The notes under the pieces are model-generated. The model did not search any database. It was not told where the DNA came from and was given only the letters and a program-made list of their open reading frames with translations. Positions 30,982-41,737 of a stretch of 64,000 nucleotides of DNA are shown here, piece after piece. Each line of letters starts with the position of its first letter. The first letter of the stretch is position 1. The position numbers and the translations under genes are program-made. Source of the DNA: Halictus rubicundus (Eukaryota; Arthropoda; Insecta; Hymenoptera; Halictidae); NCBI RefSeq assembly GCF_050948215.1, contig NW_027488693.1, positions 372,001 through 436,000 on the forward strand, in the 5' to 3' direction.

Positions 30982-31686
30982 TTAAAAACATGGTATATTA
31001 AAAAAAATAAATTTTTTTATTTAAATAATTTGTATTGTCATCCAGTTCTGTGCTATGTTTAAAGTTTCAAGTCTCTAGCTCATCGGGAAGTTAGTTTAAG
31101 CGAGTTGATACAAACATGGTAATAAAAAGGGGCTATATTTGGAGCTTTATTTTTTTTTAATGCGAAAACTTGTGAAAACTTTTTTGCGGTATACTAATTC
31201 TGCATATCCTGAAGTTTAATACCACGTAACTTTTATGCCGTAGCGATGAGTAGCACATGTTTAAAAACACTAATGTATGCAAAAAAAGTCATGAAAATCA
31301 AAGAGCTCTTAGTCAGGGTTCTAGATCGGTAAAAACACGTATAAAAAAATGTTAACATTGAAAAAAATATGATTAATATAATGTACATACCTCCTGTAAC
31401 AATATCCATCACAAATTTCGCCACAAAGATCACTTCTAACATAAAAATTATAAAAGGAAAAAGATGCGTACAAACGGCGTGCTGCGATGAAACGCGTGTG
31501 TATCGAACAAATGCTATGTTCTAAGCGGAGAAACAGGTGACTGTTTGGGTAAACACAGGTGAGGAGTGCACCACGAGATGGCATGTTTATCTATATATTT
31601 TGGGACGTAACCACAACTCTCGATGTAAACATTTACAATTTTGGTTTTTGGCCAGGTTTTCGGCCCAAATACCACTCTGTGCAGCG

Positions 31687-31930
31687 GTGCAATAAACGGC
31701 AGCCGCGCGATCCGAGGCGAGAGCAGGTATATCGGTGTGAAACTACTACTAATCAAATTACAAAACTTCTTTATTTTTTTATAGCACTTCCATCAACCTA
31801 TTTGTGGAGTTTTTCTGATTAAAATGACACTAAACACGATATAATTTGATCTGTATTGCTATTCAAACGCTTCGAATAATTTTCTTCGAATAATCTTTGC
31901 CAGCTATAAGCTGTTAAAATTTTTGTACAA
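31687..31930. repeat. hAT-like MITE, continuation right of Transib
   Basis: Resembles the middle of the AT-rich family at 35980-36200 (GGTATCGGTGTGAAAC..., AAACTTCTTTATT..., CTGATTAAAATGACACTAAACACG). It continues the element split by the Transib. I could not fix its right end. Confidence 0.5.
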
Positions 31931-32931
31931 TTTTATTGTGTGGAGTTATACGTGTAGACAAAAGTATTTACTTTGATTGTAATTTCACTTACTTTAAAAA
32001 TTAGCTTATCTTATTTAAATTGAAATGTAGGGAATTTAATATTATATTTTTCTAGAATTGTCTAGACATCATGATTGCCCATGCTCAGACATCATGTCTG
32101 GATCTGTTTTACGATCGAGTGAGACACTGTCATTTTTTAGTTATTTATTGGCATACTTGGCCCTAAGAATTCGTTACGGTCTTGGGTACGGGTCTAGAAG
32201 CGGGAAGACAGACCAGCCGTACTCCACTCAATGACAATTCACACATTGCAGGCAGACACTCAGGAGAAAGGCGATACAAGTTTCGGGGAAAGATCCTTGA
32301 ACAAGGGATCTTTGTGCAGTATCCTGCGAGGCTTACGTGAGAGAATGAATTCACGGAGTCAGTAGGCGTTGCACAATTTACGTAAGGTTAATGATAGTTC
32401 AGTAAGTTAAATAACACGATATTAAGCAAGCCATATAGAAGTTAATAATAACATCACTCTCCAAAAAATTATTATAATTTACCATATTTATATACCTTCT
32501 ATGTGTATGTAACTCCGTAAGGAGTTAATGATATTATCGATTTATATGTAAGTTCATTCGAAACAAATTCGTCAAAATGCCGGAAATATTGTCTTTTAAG
32601 TTTTTCACGTGAAACGTGCATTATTTCAAATATTAATACAAATGAAGGTTACGCACATACTTGCCGAATATACTTAATGTAGTTATTAAAAAAATCAAAT
32701 ATATTAAAAATCACGTTATAAGTTACAAATGAAATACTATTATCACCATTATCTATTTCAAAAAGAACGCAGAGTTGAATCTTGGGTATTGCGATAACTC
32801 GCTCGCCCGAATTTGCCCGATTCTTTTCGAACGCGCTCGATGAAGTCGGGTCATGGGCCGTCCGAAAGGCTCGGACCGCTCGACGTGTCCCGATTCGAGT
32901 GCCCGATTCACGAGCCGGCCCGCACATCCCT
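31931..32931. other. Unassigned AT-rich region with a hAT-like terminus
   Basis: No gene seen. The last 130 bases turn GC-rich and end GGCCCGCACATCCCTG at 32932, the reverse of CAGGGATGTGCGGGCC, a motif typical of hAT ends with alternating GGCTCG/CCCGA sequence. Its partner end was not found. The remainder is AT-rich without recognisable structure. Confidence 0.4.
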
Positions 32932-33060
32932 GCTGTGTCACATCTGGAGTTTTATGGCATGCTAACAATCGACATTGAGTTGCAAATCAGACCGTACAAG
33001 CAAACGCATTCGCAACTTCCAGAGGCCTGATTCCAAGGCTAAAAGGAAAGGCCACGACCT
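32932..33060. repeat. Dispersed repeat shared with 25170-25290
   Basis: CTGTGTCACATCTGGAGTTTTATGG... and the following GCAACTTCCAGAG(A/G)CCTG segment occur in both places, with one short insertion (CAATCGACATTGAGTTGC) only here. Origin unknown. Confidence 0.55.
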
Positions 33061-33223
33061 TCGGGTCACCGATTCTGTTGAAATTTTGCACACTTGTAGA
33101 TCTCGTTCTCCTGTTCACGAATATATACCATTATAGGGGCAGATACTCAATAGTTTTCGAGATATTGACGATTAAAGTTTCATTATTTCTTATATAATGC
33201 CGTATTTTTCCTAGATTACAAGA

Positions 33224-33312
33224 ATCGGTGTGGCACGGCGGTAGCGTACCAAGTTTTCAGCCGAACGACCAGAGTTCAAATCTTGCCGACTAATGCATTT
33301 TTTTTTATTATG
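33224..33312 (+). ncRNA. tRNA-like sequence with pol III boxes
   Basis: TGGCACGGCGGTAGCG (A box type, about 33231) and AGAGTTCAAATCTTG (degenerate B box, about 33279), then a nine-T run at about 33302. A B box plus T run with GTTCAAATCCGG lies inverted at about 34676-34705. No convincing cloverleaf; probably tRNA-derived, as in a SINE head or a transposon arm. Confidence 0.45.
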
Positions 33313-33450
33313 TTTTATCATTGTCTATTTATATTATTAATTTCAATCGATTAAATTTCACGCATAAAATTGCATTTTGAATTATAAATAACATGTATTT
33401 ATTTACTAACAACAGAATTATTTACTATTATTATATATTATTATTTATAT

Positions 33451-34287
33451 TGTAACGAGTCCGTTTCCCGGCGGATCTCGTACAACGGTTTCCTCGCGGC
33501 CGGATTTGGCTCGCCGTGCCAGGGTTCACGCAGGATAACGCGAGGGTTGCGGCGGGGCGCGGGTGGTCGGGCAGAACGGTTTAGCGGCACGTTCACGAGA
33601 AATGTTCGTCGCGGTCCCGGCTTCGCATTTCGGCGGTCGGCGGTCGCGGTAAGGGACTCGCGTCACGGCGGGGTCAAGGCCGAGGCGCCGGTCGCGGGTG
33701 GTTCGCTCTCCGTGGGTGTGGGGCGGAAGCGGAGATGTCGGGTTAATAGGATGGAAGGCTACTCACCCTGGGTCCGGTCTCGATCGCTCGGCGGTCGGGT
33801 CGGCACTTCGGGAGGTTCGGCACGCTGCGGCGTGGCCGGTGTTGTGGTCTGCGGACACACGTCGGTGCACTCCCGGGTAGATTATCGACGATATCGGTAC
33901 GCGGACTACGCGGGTTGATCTCCGGCGGTTTCGGCGTCGCGGCAGGACGGTTTTCGGCAGGATCGGGCGATTCACTTCGGTATCGGTTCGCAATCGTACT
34001 TCGAACACGTCCGTACTCGCGCGTGACGGAAAGCCAAAGAGGCCGTTTTCCGGCTCGTCTCTCTCGTCTTCTAGGCGAGGGGTGCGGTGCGGTACGGTTC
34101 GCGGCCGGCTTTTCCGGCGTCGCCCTGTATCCGGCGCGGCGGTACTTCATCATGGCGGGTTCCGGTTCCCGCCAAGATCGGTTCGGCGGTGCGGGGATCG
34201 CAGGGGCGCTCGCGGGTGCCGGCGGATCTCGGTATCCGTCGGCCGTGTTCGGCTCGGAACAGGCCTGGCGCAGCCAGGTCTGTTACA
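33451..34287. mobile_element. GC-rich solo LTR, 837 bases
   Basis: TGTAACGAG...GTCTGTTACA with a 4-base target duplication ATAT (33447-33450, 34288-34291). GC content is sharply above its AT-rich surroundings, which makes many open frames by chance. I see no AATAAA, so orientation is open. No full-length relative occurs in the window. Confidence 0.75.
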
Positions 34288-34857
34288 ATATATCAAATAT
34301 ATATATTAAATTTTAAGAAGTCTTTATAAATATCCTGTGTTCATTTTCCGGTTTCCGAACAAGTTACTGTTACGTTTGTGTGATGTGACATAAGTTCATC
34401 TACCTTTACTTGAACCAGTGCGGTCTTTTCTCCCTTTTATGTTATCGTAATTTCGAACGTTGATTGATACTGACGTCCTGTCTGATCCATGTTGATTATA
34501 TAATTTAAATGGAATTGCTAGGTGATATATTTTACTACTTTCCGATAATTTTCGGCGGCCTGCTATGTTTTATCAAAATGAAATCGGTACTTATCATTAT
34601 ATTGAAATTTAATCGATTTAAATTGATAATATAAATATACAATGATAAAATATAATAAAATTTTTAAAAAATGTGTTAGTCGTCCGGATTTGAACACTGG
34701 AACATATTTACTATATCTGTATTTCTATCGATATCTGCATTCCTATGTAATAAATGATTTTTTGCTTTTCCATCAATGATATTATTTCTTAACTTATTCA
34801 GTGATATTACTTATTAGAAGATCAATGATATTACTTCTTAACTTATACCGGATTATA
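34288..34857. other. AT-rich region with inverted arm of the tRNA-like palindrome
   Basis: No gene. Bases 34600-34712 are the inverted partner of 33280-33380. A short direct duplication (GATCAATGATATTACTTCTTAACTTA-like) lies at about 34775-34850. Confidence 0.5.
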
Positions 34858-35291
34858 TCGGATTAATAATGAAAAAGTTTATTTTTTTATTTAAAGGCCT
34901 GAGCTCACGCCAGTCTTTCATCTTTTCCGAACGCTTCGACTCTCCGCGGCTCTTTCTTTCCCATACGCTGTCCTTTTTCGCGTCCGAAACATCAATCGTT
35001 CATTACACAAGCAATTATCGTCGGAATTATATCATATTTGGTTTCATTTTAATCAGAAAAATGTCACGAATATGTTGGTAAAAGTTAAAAAAAAAAAATA
35101 ACGAAAAATAAAGAAGTTTTGTGATTGGATTAGTAGTGGTCTTCTGGTCTCACACCGATATAGCCGACAATGTGTGGCCCACTCCTCGGGGAGGACGCTT
35201 CTCTAGTTTCGCTGTCCGCTTCTCCGTGCAACATTATATGTATCGTAGACGGATATTCTCTCCTTTTGAATGCCAGTCATTCTGGTGTGCC
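34858..35291. repeat. 1 kb duplicated block, copy 1 (left part)
   Basis: Matches 49710-50141 closely (starting AATAATGAAAAAGTTTATTTTTTTATTTAAAGG). The match continues through the hAT-like MITE to about 35850/50712. Small differences show it is not a very recent duplication; both copies include a CACACCGATATAGCCGACAATG segment. Confidence 0.75.
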
Positions 35292-36690
35292 CAGAGTTGG
35301 GCATTATTAGATAAAAATTATTTAAATAACGATTCGAATAAAAGATACTTCATCTTTATTCGTTATTCGAAGGTTCGAATAAAAAAGGTATCCTTATTCG
35401 ACGAGTATCGAATAAATAATTTTATTCGACGAGAATTTATCCGACGAATAAAGATACTTTTTTTTATTCGAAGCGGATTTATTCAAACTACGAGAAATTT
35501 TTTCATCTTTCATCTGTATCATTTATTCGAAGGCTTCAAATAAATGCTCGAATAACTTTTGCCGAGTGCCGAGCTTCAAAGACCCAGCGACGACAGACGA
35601 CATACAATGTAAACGGATGGAGAATCGCGCACGTATGAAAGTTTAAACTTTTAGATTTTTCAATATATCCTCATAAAATTGTGACGAGTGAATGGAGGGG
35701 ATTTTTCTGATGAAAATGAGGTGAAATTCGAGTATAATCGTACAAGTTTCACTGATACGTAATGTTACGATGAAAATTACAATCTCATTAAAGACAGTCC
35801 AAATGATGTCGTGTTTGGACTCATTTTGATCGGGGTATAAGCTGTACAACTCATTCGTATTAACAAAATTGTTCCGATTAAAAACATAAAAGCATAAATT
35901 GCCAATAATGCACGATTCTCCATCTGCTTACATTGTAGGCTGTTGGTCGGTCGCTGGTCTTTGAAGTCCCGAGCTCGTAGAGTAGGGAGGTATCGGTGTG
36001 AAACAACTACCAATCCAATTGCAAAACTTCTTTATTATTCATTATTTTTTTATGGGACTTGCGGCAAGTAATTCGTGGCATTCTTCTGATTAAAATCACA
36101 CTAAACACGGTACAAATTGGACTGTATTTAGTATTTTTATCCGTCGATTTATTCGAAGGTTTCGTATAACTTTTGCCAGCTCGACGAATAAACGGCGAAG
36201 ACGCCCGACGACACCCGATGAGCGCCGAACGTCGAAGACCCAGCGACTGACAAACGGCATACAATGTAAACGTATGGAGGATCGAGCATTATTAGCAATT
36301 TATGCTTTTATGTTTTTAATCCGGACAATATTGTTAATACGAATGAGTTGTACAGCTTATATCCCGATCAAAATGAGTCCAAACACGACATCATTTGGAC
36401 TGTCTTTAATGAAATTGTAATTTTTATCGTAACATTACGTATCAATGAAACTTGTTCGATTACCCTCGAATTTGACCACATTTTAATCAGAAAAATCCCC
36501 TCCATTCGCTCGCCACAATTTCATGAGGATATATTGATAAATCTAAAAGTTTAAACTTTCATTCGTGCGCGATTCTCCATCCGCTTACATTGTATGTTGT
36601 TTGTCGTCGATGGATCTTTGAATCTCGGCGCTCGGTAAAAGTAATTCGAAGATTTATTAGAAGCCTTCGAATAGAAAATACAGATAAAAG
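35292..36690. mobile_element. hAT-like AT-rich MITE with fold-back arms
   Basis: Begins CAGAGTTGGGCATTATTAG, with TTATTCGAA-rich subterminal sequence. A fold-back follows: 35570-36020 recurs inverted at 36220-36640, around a centre near 36100. A matching right terminus TGCCCAACTCTG is found far away at 45664-45675, so later insertions may have expanded a single element. Each arm holds the same 68-codon frame (35643-35849 minus, 36348-36554 plus), also present at 50493. Confidence 0.55.
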
Positions 36691-36942
36691 GATTCTATAA
36701 ATGATGAATGAAACGAAAGAATGTTGTGTCCTTTTAATTTCGTTACGCCTGTTACGCGAGTGCATCGAAGGAGACGTTTCTACATGGGGAAGCTTATATT
36801 CAGGTAAATCATATACATACATATATATTATTTTATATTGCATGCGCTTAGTAAATATCGCATTTACTATTATAGAAAGCTAGTGTTCCGTAATCTGCTT
36901 ATTTTCTCTCTAATCACTTTGCTATCCTATTTCTCGCATACA

Positions 36943-39003
36943 ATGAAGCGGAATGAACGGAAAACTCACTATAAAAAGTGTGCCTATCCCTTTTGTGGTT
37001 TAACAAACCGTACTACAACGAACAATATTTCTTTTCATTCATTTCCAACGAGAGATAGTGATAGGTGCGTAACGTGGCTGATTAACTGTGGCGTAGATGA
37101 TTGGGTGGAAATGTCTGATAAAAAATTACAAAATCAATATGTGTGCAGTCAACATTTTTCTAATCATTCTTTTTACGCGTCGGGTAGACTGCGCAAAGAT
37201 GCCGTACCGGAAATTTTTCATTCGTCCGATATGAATAATAATAGTTTTAGCACTGAGTCAGACACTATGTCTATACAAAGTTGTAATGGTTTGGAACAGC
37301 AGCTAATGGAAACCCAGGTGCAATTAGAGCAAGAGAAGAAAAAATATAAGGCTCTTCGCTTGCAATTGCGGGCAAAGTGTAAGGCAATGAATCGGTTGCA
37401 AGATAAGCTTTCTTCAGGCAATATCGATGATACATGTTTGAAGAACGCAATTTCTAAAAGAATTTCCGGGTACTTATTGACATTTGTCATCCTCATATTG
37501 TTTAAACTCAAATCGTGGCGAATTTTTTCGAAAAAGGAGCAACAATTATGCATTACAATGCACTACACTTCTCCCGTTTTGTACCATAAAATGCGTGAAA
37601 TTTTTGGTTTTCATTTGCCAAGTCCATCCACAATTAGACGATGGTTCGGGAAAATCGACATTTGGCCAGGAATTTGTCCAAATTTATTTAACGCGATAAA
37701 ATTAAAATCTTCTTACATGGAAATTGCAGATCGTAATTCCACCCTTGTATTTGATGAAATGGCCATCAAAAAGTGTCTCGATTTCCACCCAAAACGGCAG
37801 GTCATTGAAGGTTTCGAAGATTTAGGATTTTTGGGTAGAAATGTAGCTGTGGGTACACAGGTTCTTGTATTTATGATACGCGGGCTGTTCACTAATTGGA
37901 AACAACCTTTGGCTTTCTTTGTATCAAAAACTGGTGTTAAAAAACATGATTTATCAATTATTTTAGATGAAATATTAGATGCATTGCATGAGACAGGTTT
38001 GAAAGTCAGAGCAGTTGTTTCCGATCAGGGAAGTAGTTATCAAAGCGTAGCAGATGAACGTGTTTCTGTTGAGAAGCCATTTTTTATAAGAAATGGTCAA
38101 AAAATTTATTACATTTTTGATTATTTACATTTATTCAAGAGCATTAGGAATAATTCATTAAATTATGATTTTTCTATTAATGACTGTATAGTTTCGTGGC
38201 GCGATGTAGTACTTCTCTGGAGTTTGGAGAAAGATAAAAGTACGCGAGCAGCTTACAAATTATCCGATAAACATTTTTTTCCAAATTCTTTTGATAAAAT
38301 GAAGTGTAAGCTTGCTCTTCAAGTTTTTAGCAAAAGAGTGTCAGCTGCTATGTTTACCGCTTCACTGACTGGTAGCATTAATACAAATACTGTACAACAC
38401 ACAGCTAGTTTCTTTGAAACGCTTAATGATTTGTTTGGTAATTTAAACAGTCGATCTACCAGTGATCCAAATCCCATGAAGCGTGCTATTTCGCGTTTTA
38501 ATAACATTGATCAACATTTAATTGCGCATGTTACCAACATGAGCAATTGGTTTGTACTTTCTTCTAACGGTCGTAAAACACATCCATGTCTTTTGCAATT
38601 ACGGCAATCTATAAATGCCACCTTGCAGTTGTGGAACGATTTAAAAGAAGAAGGCAGTATGTTCCTTATAACATCACGCTTAAACAGCGATTGCATTGAA
38701 AATTTTTTTTCCGTTCTTCGAATGCACGGTGGCACCTATGATCGCAATCCTTCGGTAAAAGCGGTGCGTCTTGCAATTCAAAAAAATATATTATTGAATT
38801 TGAATCGTAGTATACATAGTGGTAACTGCATGCCTGATGACGATGCACCGTTAATGCCGGGGGATATGATAGCACAATGTGAATCAGCCACGTTGGAATC
38901 AGATGCTTCATTGTCTGCTATCCAAGAGAACACAGATGATGATAGTTTTGATGACAATATTGAAATCGATAATATTGAAGAACTGTCAACATCGGTGTGC
39001 TAG
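36943..39003 (+). CDS. THAP-type P-element transposase (THAP9-like), up to an internal amber stop
   Basis: 686 residues from MKRNERKTHYKKC. Residues 1-92 form a THAP zinc finger (C-x4-C at 13-18, CSQH at 68-71, AVPEIF at 87-92) that would bind transposon DNA. A leucine-zipper-like coiled coil covers about 117-158. The RNase H-like core shows D271 (LVFDEMAI), D361 (VVSDQGSS), the FDYLHLFKSIRNN signature of P elements (392-404), and E586 (DCIENFFSVLR). The frame ends in an acidic tail and TAG at 39001. An earlier in-frame methionine at 36838 adds 35 hydrophobic residues and is unlikely. Known THAP9 proteins are about 900 residues; the missing part follows directly in the same frame. Confidence 0.88.
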   Translation: MKRNERKTHYKKCAYPFCGLTNRTTTNNISFHSFPTRDSDRCVTWLINCGVDDWVEMSDKKLQNQYVCSQHFSNHSFYASGRLRKDAVPEIFHSSDMNNNSFSTESDTMSIQSCNGLEQQLMETQVQLEQEKKKYKALRLQLRAKCKAMNRLQDKLSSGNIDDTCLKNAISKRISGYLLTFVILILFKLKSWRIFSKKEQQLCITMHYTSPVLYHKMREIFGFHLPSPSTIRRWFGKIDIWPGICPNLFNAIKLKSSYMEIADRNSTLVFDEMAIKKCLDFHPKRQVIEGFEDLGFLGRNVAVGTQVLVFMIRGLFTNWKQPLAFFVSKTGVKKHDLSIILDEILDALHETGLKVRAVVSDQGSSYQSVADERVSVEKPFFIRNGQKIYYIFDYLHLFKSIRNNSLNYDFSINDCIVSWRDVVLLWSLEKDKSTRAAYKLSDKHFFPNSFDKMKCKLALQVFSKRVSAAMFTASLTGSINTNTVQHTASFFETLNDLFGNLNSRSTSDPNPMKRAISRFNNIDQHLIAHVTNMSNWFVLSSNGRKTHPCLLQLRQSINATLQLWNDLKEEGSMFLITSRLNSDCIENFFSVLRMHGGTYDRNPSVKAVRLAIQKNILLNLNRSIHSGNCMPDDDAPLMPGDMIAQCESATLESDASLSAIQENTDDDSFDDNIEIDNIEELSTSVC

Positions 39004-39501
39004 CTAGAATCGTGTGCGATTGAATACTTTGCAGGGTATATCGCTAAAAAATGTATTGAAAAATCGGGATGTCGTAGGTGTTACGATATGTTTTTGGAGA
39101 ATAATGCAACGTTCACACGAGACGAGCAACTACTGTTATCCTTTAGAGCATATATTGTACACGATAACATTGAATTTGGGCATCTTTGTGTCCCGAGTGT
39201 ACATTTTTCGGCCATTTTTAAAATTATAAATAAAACTTTTGACATGGTTTACCCATCCATACGCAGCGAGGCATTCATATTAGATAAACTATCGATATTT
39301 TCGATAATTTCACGTTCTGTGGAACAGAAATATCCAAACTGCTTTAACCAAGACGAATGCGCTGAACATAAGAAAGACATTGTATATTTTACATTAACAG
39401 TAAAAATTCATAAGGATACAGTGTGGCTCGGCAAGAAATGTAGATGTATAAAAAATTCCGCGAAAACATTTTCCAAATTATCGCATTTCAGACATGTTTA
39501 A
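39004..39501 (+). pseudogene. C-terminal extension of the P-element transposase after the stop
   Basis: About 165 codons in the same frame as the transposase, right after TAG 39001-39003. It begins LESCAIEYFAGYIAKKC, a conserved P/THAP9 motif (AGYIA.K), includes paired cysteines (CIEKSGCRRC) and runs to a stop at 39501. Together with the N-terminal part it makes about 850 codons. A single nonsense change, readthrough, or a spliced product could explain the stop. Confidence 0.75.
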
Positions 39502-40954
39502 ATTTTTTCATTTTTATCGATAATCCTGTTGGTATTTCAATATACTTTTTAAGTGTGTCTATAATAAATTCATTAAAATCAGTTATTAATCATATTTTCG
39601 GAATTTCATGCATAGAGATTTGCGTATACGTTGTGTATATGAAATTCTGGAAACTAGGTTAATAAACATTTTGTAAATGATTTTTTTATAGAAGCAATTA
39701 AGAAATATATACAGCTGCATTGTAATATTTGGAATACCAATTGTAGTTGCTTTGGCTCGAGGAATATGGTGATTGTAGTAGTTTTGTTTTGTATGTTTTA
39801 TTATCATGCAAAGACTTTGTATTATATTCTTAACGATTTTTTTTGCTTGATTTATTCTTTTTTTCACGATTCGGAGTACACTCAATGTTCTTTTACTTAA
39901 TAAAATGTGTAAATATATAACTTCGTGTATTTTATTGTGGTGTATACGTTTGTACACGTATGCCGATGTTGGTAAACATTTAATGTACTCTGGGATGGAT
40001 AAGACCTTCTTTCACGCCTTCACGTGGCCCATCCGGTTAATTTTATTACTTTGACCACTGCATGTACTACATCACTGCATTGGGAAGTAATAGAAGAACT
40101 AAGATGAAGGAGTGGCATGCTATTACAATTGCATTATACGTATAATGGTATATCTGGTTTTAATAGTAACGTGGCTTGATTTTTAAAGCCCAATAACTAG
40201 TAGAATTTATTACATATGTAAAAGTATGTTTTTATGTCTAATTGTAATGTATTCTTTCTAGGAGATCATCTGCGCATATACATATATAATGTACATGTAC
40301 GTATATGTAGGGAGCATCAAGAAGCACAAATTCACCCACATGCGGAGGAATTCGTATTAAAAACATTATTATGTATTTTTGCTAGTATTTAAATATATCA
40401 TTATTAATGTTACTTTTTTGGTAAATATTCCGCGTAATTATGTATATTTATTTACACTTTATTCCTACACACTTCCTTAACTTCCTTTTCATTCTATAAT
40501 ATTTATGGCGTGTTTGGACTCATTTTTACCAGAAAAATATTTACAATTTATTGTTCATATTTTCATAACATGACAATAAATTATTACAAAAATTAGATTT
40601 TTATTAGCAAGCAATGCTTATGAGCTTGCATTGTTGTGTCCGGCAGCTGCTTGCCTGACTGACAATGAGCCACTGAAATTCTCAAGACCACGATCGGAAG
40701 ACGAAAGGCAACATTGTAACACATTGCCTATTAATAATGAACAACCAGAACTCAACTGTCTTATTATTAAAAATATCGTAATGAAAATATTATGAGCCGA
40801 TTGGAGATGTTTTTCTGATAAAAACGAATCTAAATTCGCTATAAATCGGAGAATAACGAAGACTAAATTGATATTGAAAACTCTTATGGAAAACGGTTTC
40901 CGGTCTCCGCCGACTCGTAACGTCGTCTGAGCTGCCTGCTCGACTATTCGACGC
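39502..40954. other. AT-rich spacer, probably 3' part of the P-type element
   Basis: No gene seen. A TA/TG-rich stretch (CATATACATATATAATGTACATGTACG) lies near 40275. GTGTTTGGACTCATTTTTACCAGAAAAAT at about 40508 is a relative of a short motif dispersed through this half of the window. I could not find the terminal inverted repeats of the P-type element. Confidence 0.4.
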
Positions 40955-41737
40955 GTTCCACCGATTAGCGCAATCGATTCCCGGTTCGGCGAAGCGCACA
41001 TTTTGCTACAACTTTTAAACTAAAAGAAAATATCAATGCGAAATTAGGACTAATTCTTTTTAAAAATCGGGTTTAATGGTGTATACAGAAATAAGTTCTA
41101 TATTTTTTAAGTAATTTTTTTTTGTCCATTTTTAAGATATAGCCAGATAAGATGATGAAAAGTGCTCCCAAACCAAATTTATTTTTAGTCGCACCATGCT
41201 CAACAAAAAATTATAAAAAAAATTCATCAATATTCTACCTAATATCATACACGACTAAGATTTTTTTCATAATTTTTGGTTGCAAAATCGATTTTTAAAC
41301 AAATCCGAAAGCATAAAATTGACGATTTTATATCGAAGTTTTCAGTTGACCACGTTTATGTTATTATGTTATTTGTGTCTCATCGTGATTATTAATATGA
41401 ATTTTTTTCGAAAAAACGATTTTGCAAACCAAAAATTATGAAAAAAATCTCAGTCGTGTATGATATTAGATAGAATATTCATGAATTTTTTCGTAATTTT
41501 TTGTTGAGCCTGGTGCGACTAAAAATTAATTTGGTTTGGAGGCACTTTTGACCATCTTATCCGGCTTTATCTTAAAAATCAACAATAAAAATTATTTCAG
41601 AAATATAGAACATATTTCAGTATACGACATCAAACCCGATTTAAAAAAAATTTCTAGTCCAAATATCGCATTGGTATCTTTTTTAGTTTTAAATTTGTAG
41701 CAAAATGTGCGTCTCGCCGAACCGGGAATCGATTGCG
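40955..41737. mobile_element. Palindromic MITE, possibly nested
   Basis: Arms of about 390 bases meet near 41350. Outer parts share GAACCGGGAATCGATTGCG and ATTTTGCTACAA-type sequence. The inner part (41149-41570) has ends AGCCGGATAAGATGGTCAAAAGTGC, clearly related to the ends of the tRNA-like palindrome at 27849. No coding content. It may be one MITE or a MITE inside another. Confidence 0.65.

Larger units (their letters stand above)
25828..31681 (-). mobile_element. Transib transposon (RAG1-related), with two nested insertions
   Basis: The two ends share a perfect 37-base inverted repeat beginning CACAGAGTGGTATTTGGGCC, with a 5-base target duplication CAGCG (25823-25827 and 31682-31686). 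Short CAC-starting ends and 5-base GC-rich duplications are hallmarks of Transib, the family related to RAG1. The length is 5854 bases, but subtracting the palindromic insertion (27849-30339) and the MITE (30642-30981) leaves about 3.0 kb, typical for Transib. The transposase is encoded on the minus strand in two pieces. Confidence 0.88.
33210..34712. mobile_element. Partial palindrome with a tRNA-like sequence, split by a solo LTR
   Basis: Sequence from the B box through the T run into an AT-rich stretch (33280-33380) recurs inverted at about 34600-34712. The two half-arms now flank the solo LTR of 33451-34287. Outer limits are unclear. The design, tRNA-like unit within inverted arms, parallels 27849-30339 but the sequences are different. 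Confidence 0.5.

Noticed and set aside
31233..31822. Short frames at the right end of the Transib
   Set aside because: No similarity to transposase or host proteins that I can recognise; they overlap the TIR and AT-rich flank.
33547..34316. Overlapping frames of 60-136 codons
   Set aside because: Lie in the GC-rich solo LTR 33451-34287; no recognisable protein, and several frames are open at once.
39586..39957. 123-codon minus-strand frame
   Set aside because: AT-rich, no domain, lies in the untranslated tail after the P-type transposase.
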